Shown here: positions 9,501 through 16,373 of the stretch, piece after piece
Numbering within the stretch: position 1 is the first letter of the stretch
Layout: every line of letters begins with the position of its first letter
NCBI GenBank assembly: GCA_946481105.1
Contig: CAMLMM010000021.1
Span: 1 to 28,887, forward strand
Origin: an uncultured Alphaproteobacteria bacterium
GTDB taxonomy: Bacteria; Pseudomonadota; Alphaproteobacteria; Micavibrionales; Micavibrionaceae
DNA: 28,887 nucleotides
Direction of reading: 5' to 3'
The notes under the pieces: model-generated
What the model saw: the letters and a program-made list of their open reading frames with translations, nothing else
Told to the model about the DNA's origin: nothing
Databases searched by the model: none
Translations under genes and position numbers: made by a program

Positions 9501-9633
9501 TAAATACCGCCATGATGGTACGCTGACAGGAGACGGCATGGATCTCTTGCCGGAACGTGTGAAAACAAGCGCCTGCGCTAAAGGTACGACAGATATAAAG
9601 GTTCCATATCACGAAGAGGAAGAAGATGAATAA
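6574..9633 (+). CDS. algG: Mannuronan C5-epimerase AlgG with a long helical-repeat N-terminal extension
   Basis: The 1019-residue protein is nearly twice the usual AlgG length (about 540). A signal peptide (cleavage near VSA/P, about residue 34) is followed by a roughly 490-residue helical region with TPR-like units (for example around DRFDLAVTSLQMIEDKKLR, NDISRARRVVERIDD and ASAVAITRQINDAIYRVK) and a Lys/Glu/Ala-rich segment near residues 345-390. From about residue 525 the sequence is AlgG: a right-handed beta-helix with the catalytic Asp752-Pro-His754-Asp755 motif in the context YGVDPHDRS and the family block KKHGIIISRE. AlgG converts mannuronate to guluronate in the polymer in the periplasm and is a structural part of the secretion complex. 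It starts 5 bp after alg44 with GGAG upstream, and its last 8 bases overlap algL. The C-terminal tail is very acidic. Confidence 0.92.
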   Translation: MLSQKRIRALSYALALVLAGVLGGMFCLTQDAVSAPSALSPAEQRLLAAETEPNKEKAIELLKPFLTQTEIVENASKPAFTPEHIKSEIVENYLSLYFKEHDIDHLQKARAFIKAQYLTAAERAWAYAYIVSKLSVDGKEFQTAGVKTFVLNMIDDVDAEAAEVADADVQSKIYYALALTITRVVDNKPVFDDALLKRVHNMALGMQLQSQRRETMKRLALVAKDMPDTYPEAYAPLYALLAEKEVTDQAFIDLQDKALSEDRFDLAVTSLQMIEDKKLRTEKMFSLFETSFEQNDISRARRVVERIDDPAKSVDGWSALAGYYLVGGFDKEGADAYAKAQSIADKIIREDSREKAQKLISDRKASAQKKAEKKSQKVNEADAKLREQALVAFEKDGIASAVAITRQINDAIYRVKTFRILAEAQTKLNDSYGLLNKAKGDKPVTHYFVKDSSGELRVPAKDVVAKFEGDVARQANKDPAAMTLDQGIPSSIGEVLTHEPLVERLNVNGEMLRAAIPLPGEAKITRAYYENSLYNSKFYEVFGNAGFVDKQGVSAPDVIVIEKGIVDLPQLYDALKNQGLDNYLTRDGKTYTLNRPLVVGPGTSFIVSGDEAESLRMSTQSGAYLVVMGDIHILDTKLIAWNDAKNEPMWAKYEEKRNFRPYIVAWSQGAMYIGNSELIAIGYGNGKSYGLAFSSGPNIWVKYGNDNQTRRPTGIVTNNSFRNNLYGFYSYEADDVVLSGNEYVDNIVYGVDPHDRSRRLAIGYNTAYDTHKKHGIIISREVDDSIIFGNLTFDNKGTGIMLDRDSNGTLVYGNTSFHNKQDGMTIFESDCEIIAANRIFANNASGMRIRNSYNLGVFYNDLAHNKAAAVIAYEGNLKEEAAQQHRDFALDPYDEFTGVSVVGNRIDGNGVGLNVDTVAGLFLKNNAFVNQSPKLASGKTFKDNPEMLFRYDQKKYGVSVNATCPELKDQLYVQACKYRHDGTLTGDGMDLLPERVKTSACAKGTTDIKVPYHEEEEDE

Positions 9634-10738
9634 GATTGTTCTGATGACTTCAGTCGTTGCTCTGGGCCTGTGTGTGTTCCCACAAACAGCATCAGCCAAA
9701 TCGGGTGGTTTGTTTGATGTTGCGGCTCGCAAAAAAGAACTCGCGACGCCGGAGTTTTCTTCAATTCGGACGGCCTGCATGGCTGAAAATATCGATAAAC
9801 CCGACAAGGAAATCCCGAAACCTGTTGCTGGGCTGAAGGCAACCGAAGGTTATGGCACTGACCGCAGTATGAGCGAGTTTGCGTGGTTTATTATGTTCCA
9901 TGGTGGCCGCGCCCTTGCGGGTGATACAAAATCCGCCGGGCTTGTTAAAACATCCCTTCTTCAATGGGCGGATGCTGATGCGCTGAAGGATACTGAAGAA
10001 GTGCATGATGCTTATTATGCGCTGAAGCGCGCCTTGCTGCCGATTATCGTTTCCTACACCATTATCCGTGATGACCTGACCGATGATGAGCAGGAGGAAA
10101 TAGAAGAATGGATTGACCCGCTGGTCCGTCGTGTAGACCATGAATTCGGCGGCGATGTTGATATGAACAATCACCGTTACTTGGCTGACTCTGTTCTGAC
10201 GCTCTGGGGCGATGTGATTGGTGATGACGACCTCTATGAAAAGGGTAAGGAACGCTACGAAATTGCCCTGTCGCAGATGGCCGATGATGGTTCGCTGCCG
10301 CTTGAAACACGCCGTGGCGCCCGTGGCTTGTGGTATATCCGTCAGTCTTTGGCCGACTTGTCGTTGATAGCCGAAGTATATGAACGCAATGGTGATGATC
10401 TTTTCGGTATGGTTAAGAACGGTAAATCCTTGCCCATGCTGATGAATTATTTTGTATCGACTGTGCGCGCGCCCCTTGAATTGATGCCACTGGCAGCCCA
10501 AAACTATATTCCTGGCCCGTCACCGGATTTTATCAACCCGGATATGGAGTTCCTAGCCCGCCGTGGGGGTAAGCGCCATTATATGGCTTTTGCACATTTA
10601 TACCTGAAACATTACGGAGAAAATGATCTCGCGTCGGCGCGTTTGTCGGCCTTGATGAAATCAACCGGATTTAAGGAACTGCCACTGATTGATGATTATA
10701 TTGGCGGGAACGCCACCTGTTTCTGGGGGCGGCCATGA
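9626..10738 (+). CDS. algL: Periplasmic alginate lyase, polysaccharide lyase family 5
   Basis: The 370-residue protein has a signal peptide (TASA/K, about residue 24) and an all-helical body of the PL5 fold. Catalytic features of the family are visible: Asn181-Asn182-His183 (DMNNHRY) and Arg230 to Tyr237 in RRGARGLWY, with the expected seven-residue spacing. AlgL cleaves mannuronate linkages by beta-elimination and clears polymer that strays into the periplasm; it is part of the alginate operon in Pseudomonas as well. The start is fixed by the overlap with algG (ATGAATAA) and the purine-rich GAGGAAGAAG just upstream. The stop overlaps the next gene by 4 bp. Lyase activity is expected but not demonstrated. 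Confidence 0.92.
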   Translation: MNKIVLMTSVVALGLCVFPQTASAKSGGLFDVAARKKELATPEFSSIRTACMAENIDKPDKEIPKPVAGLKATEGYGTDRSMSEFAWFIMFHGGRALAGDTKSAGLVKTSLLQWADADALKDTEEVHDAYYALKRALLPIIVSYTIIRDDLTDDEQEEIEEWIDPLVRRVDHEFGGDVDMNNHRYLADSVLTLWGDVIGDDDLYEKGKERYEIALSQMADDGSLPLETRRGARGLWYIRQSLADLSLIAEVYERNGDDLFGMVKNGKSLPMLMNYFVSTVRAPLELMPLAAQNYIPGPSPDFINPDMEFLARRGGKRHYMAFAHLYLKHYGENDLASARLSALMKSTGFKELPLIDDYIGGNATCFWGRP

Positions 10739-11697
10739 AAAATAAGCTGATTGCATGTCTTATTTGCAGCTTTGTCTTGTCTGCGCCTGCTTTCGCCGTG
10801 CCGAACGCTGATAAAGCGGTAAGCACTGAAGCCTGCCCGGCTGTCCCCGGCGTAATCTCCAAGCCAGGCAACGCGGATATTCCGGCGCTCGAAAAACGTG
10901 CCAATGAAGGTTCGACATCCGATGCTATCGCGCTTGCTCAAGTGTATGCCGATGAAGGTAAGTTTGTTGAAGCGGAAAAATGGTACCGCTTTGCGCTGTA
11001 TAAAAATGACGGTGAAGGGGCGCTTGGCCTTTATGACCTCTATTCAGCCGGCTCAATTAAGTTGGATGATCCGGAAGGCGTAAAGAAATACGGTCTCAGC
11101 TTGATTCAATCTGAGGCGCAAAAAGGCAATGGTGGCGCAGCCGTGTCACTGGCATTTATGTATCTGCAGGCGCGCTATGTCGGCCGCGACTACGAGAAAG
11201 CCCGGGAATGGTTTATCGTGGCCGATGAGGCGGGCAAGGCACGCGCCTCCTATCAATTAGGTATGCTCTATTCCAATGGCCTGTATTTTCCGATTTCGTC
11301 CTATAAGGCTTTTTATTATTTCCAGCGTGCGGCAGCAGCAGGTATTGCGCCCGCAACGCGTCAGGTTGCAATTGCCTATCATATGGGCATTGGCGCTGAA
11401 AAAGACCTTGATAAAGCCATTACCTGTTACACCCGCAGCGCGGATCAGGGGGATGCGCTGGCGATGCGCGACCTGGGAAATATTTATAGCAAGGACCGTC
11501 CGAATGCCGGGCTGAGCGTCAGCTGGTATAAGAAAGCGGCTGCTTTGGGCGATGCGGATTCAAATTATCGCCTGGCGGAACTCTATAAAAATTCCAGTCC
11601 AGCCGAAGCCAAGAATTATTATGCCACCGCTGCCAAGAAAAAACATCATCTGGCGCGCGTGGTCGTTGACCCAACTTATGTACCGCATGCCGAGTAA
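10735..11697 (+). CDS. Periplasmic Sel1-repeat protein, no counterpart in the Pseudomonas alg operon
   Basis: The 320-residue protein has a 21-residue signal peptide (APAFA/V) and no lipobox. From about residue 50 it consists of Sel1-like helical repeats (AEKWYRFALYKNDGEGALGL, AREWFIVADEAGKARASYQLG, AFYYFQRAAAAGIAPATRQVA, AITCYTRSADQGDALAMRDLG, SWYKKAAALGDADSNYRLA). Sel1 repeats are protein-protein scaffolds. The ATGA overlap with algL indicates translational coupling and the same operon. By analogy with AlgK it may hold together parts of the periplasmic synthesis complex, perhaps near AlgL or the acetylation proteins; this is inference. A second soluble AlgK-like function is the main alternative. 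Confidence 0.85.
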   Translation: MKNKLIACLICSFVLSAPAFAVPNADKAVSTEACPAVPGVISKPGNADIPALEKRANEGSTSDAIALAQVYADEGKFVEAEKWYRFALYKNDGEGALGLYDLYSAGSIKLDDPEGVKKYGLSLIQSEAQKGNGGAAVSLAFMYLQARYVGRDYEKAREWFIVADEAGKARASYQLGMLYSNGLYFPISSYKAFYYFQRAAAAGIAPATRQVAIAYHMGIGAEKDLDKAITCYTRSADQGDALAMRDLGNIYSKDRPNAGLSVSWYKKAAALGDADSNYRLAELYKNSSPAEAKNYYATAAKKKHHLARVVVDPTYVPHAE

Positions 11698-11702
11698 GAA
11701 CT

Positions 11703-12812
11703 ATGCCTGATACGAAACCAACCCCACATCATATTGCCGCCTGGTTCCTGATAGTGTTCCTGACGCTTGGTTTTATTCTTGCGGTCGCGACTTTCGGCCT
11801 CAGGTGGATGAAGATGGAACCGGATGCGTCCGGCTTACAGGCCTTCTTGTCCGGTAAAGTCATTTCTTCCTTTGAAAAAAAATTCGAAGAAAATCTTGTT
11901 GGGCGTGACCAGATTGTCGGCGTCTGGGGTGCGATTGAATATGGCCTGTTCAAATCCGGCGGCAAAAAAGTCGTCATTGGTGCGGATGGCTGGCTCTATA
12001 CGAGTGAAGAATTTGAACATTTGAAAGAAGCCGCGCAGGCGGAAGAGCGTTTTCTGGCGCTGGCTGATAAAATCAATAACCATTTGAAGGCGCAAAATAT
12101 TAAGTTAATTGTGGCACTGGTTCCTTCCAAGGCACGTATTTATCCAGAGCATCTGGGTAATAAGCGTTTCCCGGCAGATCGCGATGCGGTTTATGTACGT
12201 GTCCGTCAAAAGCTTCAGGCAAAAGGAATTGAAACTCCGGATATTGCTGCCCAGTTCATGACGGGCAAAGCCTCCACGCCGCTTTACCTTAAATTAGATA
12301 CGCACTGGACCCCTGAAGGGGCTAAGCTGGCTGCTGCGGTTGTGGCAAAGGCGGCGGAAGGCGTCAAACTGGAAAAAACCGAGTTTAAAGTTGAGCCTGC
12401 GGAATCTATGGAAGTCGAAGGAGACCTTGAAAAATATATTAAGACAGGTGTCTTCAGTCCTGTATTTGCGCCGGCGCGCGATGTTGTCGCGCAGTATAAG
12501 GTTAGCAAGGCCACAGTGGATGATGGAGGCCTGTTCAGCGATGAAGTGATGCCGGTTGCCCTTATTGGAACATCCTATAGTGCGATTGATACATGGAATT
12601 TTGAAGGGGCTTTAAAGCTGGTTCTGAAATCGGATGTTTTAAATCTGGCCGATAAAGGTCAGGGGCCGCTGGAACCAATGGCTAAATTCCTTGAAAAAAA
12701 TAACCTGAAAGATTCGCCTTTGAAACTTGTTATCTGGGAAGTCCCAGAACGCTTTATCCCGGTTTCCTACGGTGACGTTAAATTCCCTGATTACATCGAA
12801 GAGGTCCGTTAA
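11703..12812 (+). CDS. algJ: AlgJ-type SGNH acetyltransferase, membrane anchored
   Basis: The 369-residue protein has an uncleaved N-terminal membrane helix (about 12-34) and a periplasmic SGNH-like domain of the AlgX/AlgJ family. The DGWLY block, the Asp199-Thr-His201 motif (DTHWTPEGA) and the nucleophile Ser291 in GTSYSAID are all present, so the catalytic triad is complete. AlgJ passes acetyl groups delivered by AlgI toward the polymer. I call it AlgJ rather than AlgX because it has a membrane anchor and lacks the C-terminal carbohydrate-binding module that the gene at 14284 has. It precedes algI, the reverse of the algI-algJ order in Pseudomonas; the stop and the algI start share one base. 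Confidence 0.87.
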   Translation: MPDTKPTPHHIAAWFLIVFLTLGFILAVATFGLRWMKMEPDASGLQAFLSGKVISSFEKKFEENLVGRDQIVGVWGAIEYGLFKSGGKKVVIGADGWLYTSEEFEHLKEAAQAEERFLALADKINNHLKAQNIKLIVALVPSKARIYPEHLGNKRFPADRDAVYVRVRQKLQAKGIETPDIAAQFMTGKASTPLYLKLDTHWTPEGAKLAAAVVAKAAEGVKLEKTEFKVEPAESMEVEGDLEKYIKTGVFSPVFAPARDVVAQYKVSKATVDDGGLFSDEVMPVALIGTSYSAIDTWNFEGALKLVLKSDVLNLADKGQGPLEPMAKFLEKNNLKDSPLKLVIWEVPERFIPVSYGDVKFPDYIEEVR

Positions 12813-14230
12813 TGGTTTTCTCCTCTGCCTTCTTTATTACGGTTTTCCTCCCGCTCTTCCTGCTGATGTATTATCTGATGCCGGCGCGGACGCACTCCCT
12901 GATGATTATGCTGGCCAGCTGCATTTTTTATGGGTGGTGGCGCGTTGATTTCCTGGCGCTGTTTGTTGGCTCGATGATGTTCAACTATCAGATGTCAAAA
13001 CTGATGGTCCGGTATGATGCCCAGAAAATAAAACTTCTGGCGTTTGGTATCACGATTAACCTGCTGGCGCTGGGTTATTTTAAATACTTTAATTTCGGTG
13101 TTGACTCGCTCAATATGCTGCTGGGGTACACTGATTCAGGGCATATCACCGCCTGGCATGTTATTCTGCCTATTGGTATTTCATTCTATGTGTTTCACTC
13201 CATCAGTTACCTGATCGATATTAAACGTGGTGACGCGTTTATTGCCGACAGCTTTATCGATTTCGCAGCGTTTATTTCGCTCTTCCCGCAGCTTGTGGCT
13301 GGTCCGGTACTGCGTTACAAGGATGTGGCCGACCAATTCCGTCACCGTGTGCACAGTTGGGATAAATTTAACGAAGGCGCCCTTCGCTTTGCACTGGGTT
13401 TCTGCAAAAAGGTGTTTATTGCCGATACGCTGGCCTCGGTGGCTGATACGGCCTTTGCCCTGCAAAATCCTTCTTTGCTGGATTCCTGGATCGGCATTCT
13501 GGCTTATATGGCACAATTGTATTTTGACTTTTCCGGTTATAGCGATATGGCAGTCGGGATTGGTCTGATGCTGGGCTTCCGCCTGATTGAAAACTTCAAT
13601 CATCCTTATATCAGCCGGAGCATTACCGAATTCTGGCGCCGCTGGCATATCAGCCTGTCAACCTGGTTGCGCGACTACCTGTACATTCCGCTGGGCGGGA
13701 ACCGTAAAGGGAATGTGCGTACCTATATCAACCTGGTTTTGACAATGCTGCTCGGCGGTTTCTGGCATGGGGCCAGCTGGACATTCCTGTTCTGGGGCGC
13801 CTGGCATGGGGGCATTATGGCGATTGAGCGTGCAGTGGGGGCGAAGTTTGGCACACCCTATCCACGGTATCTGGCCCTGCCTATTACGTTCTTGCTGGCG
13901 TTGATCGGCTGGGTACTGTTCCGCGCTGTTGACCTGACTTCGGCATTCAATATGTACAAAGGTCTGATAGGTTTACATAGCGTTCGGTTGTCGGATGAAC
14001 TGGCATGGTCGATAACGCCGTATCAGATTTTCACGATGGCGATTGCCTATATAGTAATTTTCTGGGCCTTGCGGTCCCGGCCTGCCTTGCCGGTGGTAAA
14101 TGGGGAACAGGTGACATGGACGTATAATATGCCTGTCACCGGACAGATTGTGGTCTGCGTTTTGTTTACGCTGGCGGTGTTTAAATTAATTGCCCAGTCA
14201 TTCTCTCCGTTCCTGTATTTCCAGTTTTGA
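12812..14230 (+). CDS. algI: AlgI, membrane-bound O-acyltransferase
   Basis: The 472-residue, highly hydrophobic protein shows the MBOAT family pattern: many membrane segments, the HPYISRSITEFWRRWHISL block, the DYLYIPLGGNRKG block and the invariant histidine His319 in LGGFWHGASW. AlgI moves acetyl groups across the inner membrane for O-acetylation of mannuronate. The length fits the family (about 500). The start overlaps the algJ stop in a TAATG junction, which indicates tight coupling with its partner. MBOAT proteins of this type also serve other acetylated polymers, but the surrounding genes make alginate the substrate. Confidence 0.95.
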   Translation: MVFSSAFFITVFLPLFLLMYYLMPARTHSLMIMLASCIFYGWWRVDFLALFVGSMMFNYQMSKLMVRYDAQKIKLLAFGITINLLALGYFKYFNFGVDSLNMLLGYTDSGHITAWHVILPIGISFYVFHSISYLIDIKRGDAFIADSFIDFAAFISLFPQLVAGPVLRYKDVADQFRHRVHSWDKFNEGALRFALGFCKKVFIADTLASVADTAFALQNPSLLDSWIGILAYMAQLYFDFSGYSDMAVGIGLMLGFRLIENFNHPYISRSITEFWRRWHISLSTWLRDYLYIPLGGNRKGNVRTYINLVLTMLLGGFWHGASWTFLFWGAWHGGIMAIERAVGAKFGTPYPRYLALPITFLLALIGWVLFRAVDLTSAFNMYKGLIGLHSVRLSDELAWSITPYQIFTMAIAYIVIFWALRSRPALPVVNGEQVTWTYNMPVTGQIVVCVLFTLAVFKLIAQSFSPFLYFQF

Positions 14231-14283
14231 TACAGGCATGAAGGTTTGACGCGGCTGGTGGCCTCTGTTAGAAGGGTGGACAT

Positions 14284-15705
14284 TTGAAAGCTATGGTTAT
14301 GAAGACGTACAGATCAAGTCTTGGCACTGCGATTGCATGCTCACTTATCGCGACTGCCGCCATGCCGGCTTTCGCACGCTCTGTCGAATTCAGCTGCCCT
14401 GATCTGCATAATGAAAAGAAACGGTCTATCGAACCGCTGTTTCAGGGCTATGACGGCTGGTTCTTCCGCAACAACGATTTGAAAATGGATTTTTCCATTT
14501 CCCCTGAAGTATCCGGTTATTTTGGACGGCTAAACAAGGCGCTGGAAGCTAAAGGCGTAAAACTTGTTCTTGTACCCCTGCTGGGGCGCGCGATGATGGC
14601 GCCTGATATGGTGGATCATGAAAATCCGTGGCAGGAAAATTACAATATCGATCTCGCCAATCTGTCCTATACCCAACTGGTTGATGGGCTGAATAAAGAA
14701 GGCGTCCAGACAATCAGCCTCCTGGATAGTGTCAATAAAACTAAGGACAAAGATCCATATCTTTATAACTTTAAACGCGATATTCACTGGAAGCCTGAGG
14801 GGGCACGGCGAGTTGCGGATGTTATTGGTCCGGTGCTGCAACAGGTAAAGGGGCACGAAAAATTTTCGACCGTAAACACAACTTCCAAAGAGAGGGCTGA
14901 GCCGGTCGGGCGTGCAGGAACGATTACTGAAGAATTGCAGAAGCTTTGTACGGATAAAATCGAGGCCGAGCCATTTACGCCGTATGATCCTGTCCGTACC
15001 GATGAAAAAAGCGCCGACGCATTGTTCGGGTCTGGCGAATCTGCTGTCCCTATCGCGCTGGTAGGGACCAGCTTCAGCGCGGTGGATGAATTTAACTTCT
15101 TGCCGTTTCTGGAAGAAAGTTCAAAGTATGAAATTGCAAACTTCTCTATTGCCGGCGGTGGTATATTTACATCCCTGATATCCTATCTTGCGTCGCCATT
15201 CTTTCATGAGAATGTGCCGCCCGTCATCGTCTGGGAAACTCAAGCGGTTTATGATTTTAATGATGGGACGGAAAATGGATTCAGGCAGGCAATTCCGGCT
15301 GTATCAGGGCCATGTACGGCGGATAGAACACTTGCGCACAAAACGCTGGAGCTGACATCGGCGGCGGATGGCGAGACAGATAAATCGTTTTTGTTATTTG
15401 ATGGCCTGAAAAATAAAAATATTCGCGGCAGTGACTACTATCTGCATATTGTGTCCGATAACCTGGGCTTTAAGCAGTTCACACTTGAAATGGAATACGA
15501 CGATAAAGACGGAGAATGGTTCCCGGTGGACCGCAGCGACCGTTATAATAACAAAGGTCATTACTATATTGAATTGTCCGATAAAATATCGGGTAATCTT
15601 GATAAAGTGGTCATGAAGGACACCCGTAATACCCTGGCTAAACTTGATGTTACCCTGTGTAAAAAAGCAGCAATCCCTGCTGCACCGACAACTGAAAAAC
15701 AATGA
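14284..15705 (+). CDS. algX: AlgX, terminal alginate acetyltransferase with C-terminal binding module
   Basis: The 473-residue protein (Pseudomonas AlgX: 474) has a signal peptide (PAFA/R, about residue 31), an SGNH-like domain with Asp166-Ile-His168 (KRDIHWKPEGA) and Ser263 in VGTSFSAVD, and a C-terminal beta-rich domain (about 345-455) matching the carbohydrate-binding module of AlgX. AlgX binds polymer and performs the O-acetylation in the periplasm. The start TTG at 14284 is supported by AAGGG (14272-14276) 7 nt upstream; ATGs at 14293 and 14299 are too far from or too near to purine-rich sites but would leave a usable signal peptide. A 53-bp gap separates it from algI; the stop is 11 bp before the preferred algF start. 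Confidence 0.9.
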   Translation: MKAMVMKTYRSSLGTAIACSLIATAAMPAFARSVEFSCPDLHNEKKRSIEPLFQGYDGWFFRNNDLKMDFSISPEVSGYFGRLNKALEAKGVKLVLVPLLGRAMMAPDMVDHENPWQENYNIDLANLSYTQLVDGLNKEGVQTISLLDSVNKTKDKDPYLYNFKRDIHWKPEGARRVADVIGPVLQQVKGHEKFSTVNTTSKERAEPVGRAGTITEELQKLCTDKIEAEPFTPYDPVRTDEKSADALFGSGESAVPIALVGTSFSAVDEFNFLPFLEESSKYEIANFSIAGGGIFTSLISYLASPFFHENVPPVIVWETQAVYDFNDGTENGFRQAIPAVSGPCTADRTLAHKTLELTSAADGETDKSFLLFDGLKNKNIRGSDYYLHIVSDNLGFKQFTLEMEYDDKDGEWFPVDRSDRYNNKGHYYIELSDKISGNLDKVVMKDTRNTLAKLDVTLCKKAAIPAAPTTEKQ

Positions 15706-15716
15706 AAGGACGTATC

Positions 15717-16343
15717 ATGAAACTCTGGATAACTCTTTTGGCGCTTGTGCTTCTCCCAACCGCCGCATTTGCCGGTGAGGAAGATCTTTATGCGCCTGTT
15801 CCACCTGCGGATTCCGCTTTTGTCCGTGCTGTTAATCTGACTGGAAAAACCGATCAGGCGATTCAGATCGACAGTTCCAAATTTCCTGCCAGTTCCGAAT
15901 CGATGGTGTCCGATTATATTATCGTGAAGCAGGGCAAACATGACGTCGTTTTCGGCGATCATAAACAAACTGCCGATATCGAAGCCAAGCAATATTACAC
16001 GATTGCGGCAAATGCGGATGGTTCCATTAAAGTGCTGAAGGACGCGCTGGTTGAAAATCCGGCAAAGGCGATGATCTATTTTTACAACTTCTCAACGGCT
16101 GCTGATGCGGCTCTGGCATCGCCCAGCCATAAGGCCACAGTGTTTGAGAAGATCGCGCCGCTCAATGCCGCTTACCGTGATATCAATGCGGTGAATCTGG
16201 ATCTGGCAGTGAAGGCCGATGGTAAAGATGTTACCACCCTAGAAAAGGTTGAGCTGAAACGCCAGATGGCGACCAGCGTATTTCTAACCGGCGCGGAAGG
16301 TTCCTACAAGGCTTTCACCCTTCAGAACAAGGTAGCGCAATAA
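15717..16343 (+). CDS. algF: AlgF, periplasmic alginate acetylation protein
   Basis: From ATG 15717 the protein has 208 residues with a compact 19-residue signal peptide ending AAFA/G. An earlier ATG at 15702 overlaps the algX stop and adds only MKGRI; the later start is preferred because AAAGGA (15705-15710) lies 6 nt before it. Size and order fit AlgF (216 residues in Pseudomonas), which is needed for O-acetylation and interacts with AlgJ and AlgX. The sequence EDLYAP near the mature N-terminus and the two beta-rich halves agree with the family. It has no catalytic motif of its own, as expected. Confidence 0.87.
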   Translation: MKLWITLLALVLLPTAAFAGEEDLYAPVPPADSAFVRAVNLTGKTDQAIQIDSSKFPASSESMVSDYIIVKQGKHDVVFGDHKQTADIEAKQYYTIAANADGSIKVLKDALVENPAKAMIYFYNFSTAADAALASPSHKATVFEKIAPLNAAYRDINAVNLDLAVKADGKDVTTLEKVELKRQMATSVFLTGAEGSYKAFTLQNKVAQ

Positions 16344-16373
16344 CCGCTTAGCAATAGAGGCAAAGACATCAGC

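Noticed and set aside
3980..16343. Acetylated cellulose or another acetylated polymer as the product
   Set aside because: MBOAT and SGNH proteins occur in such systems, but Alg44, the AlgG epimerase, the PL5 lyase and GDP-mannose dehydrogenase together specify alginate.
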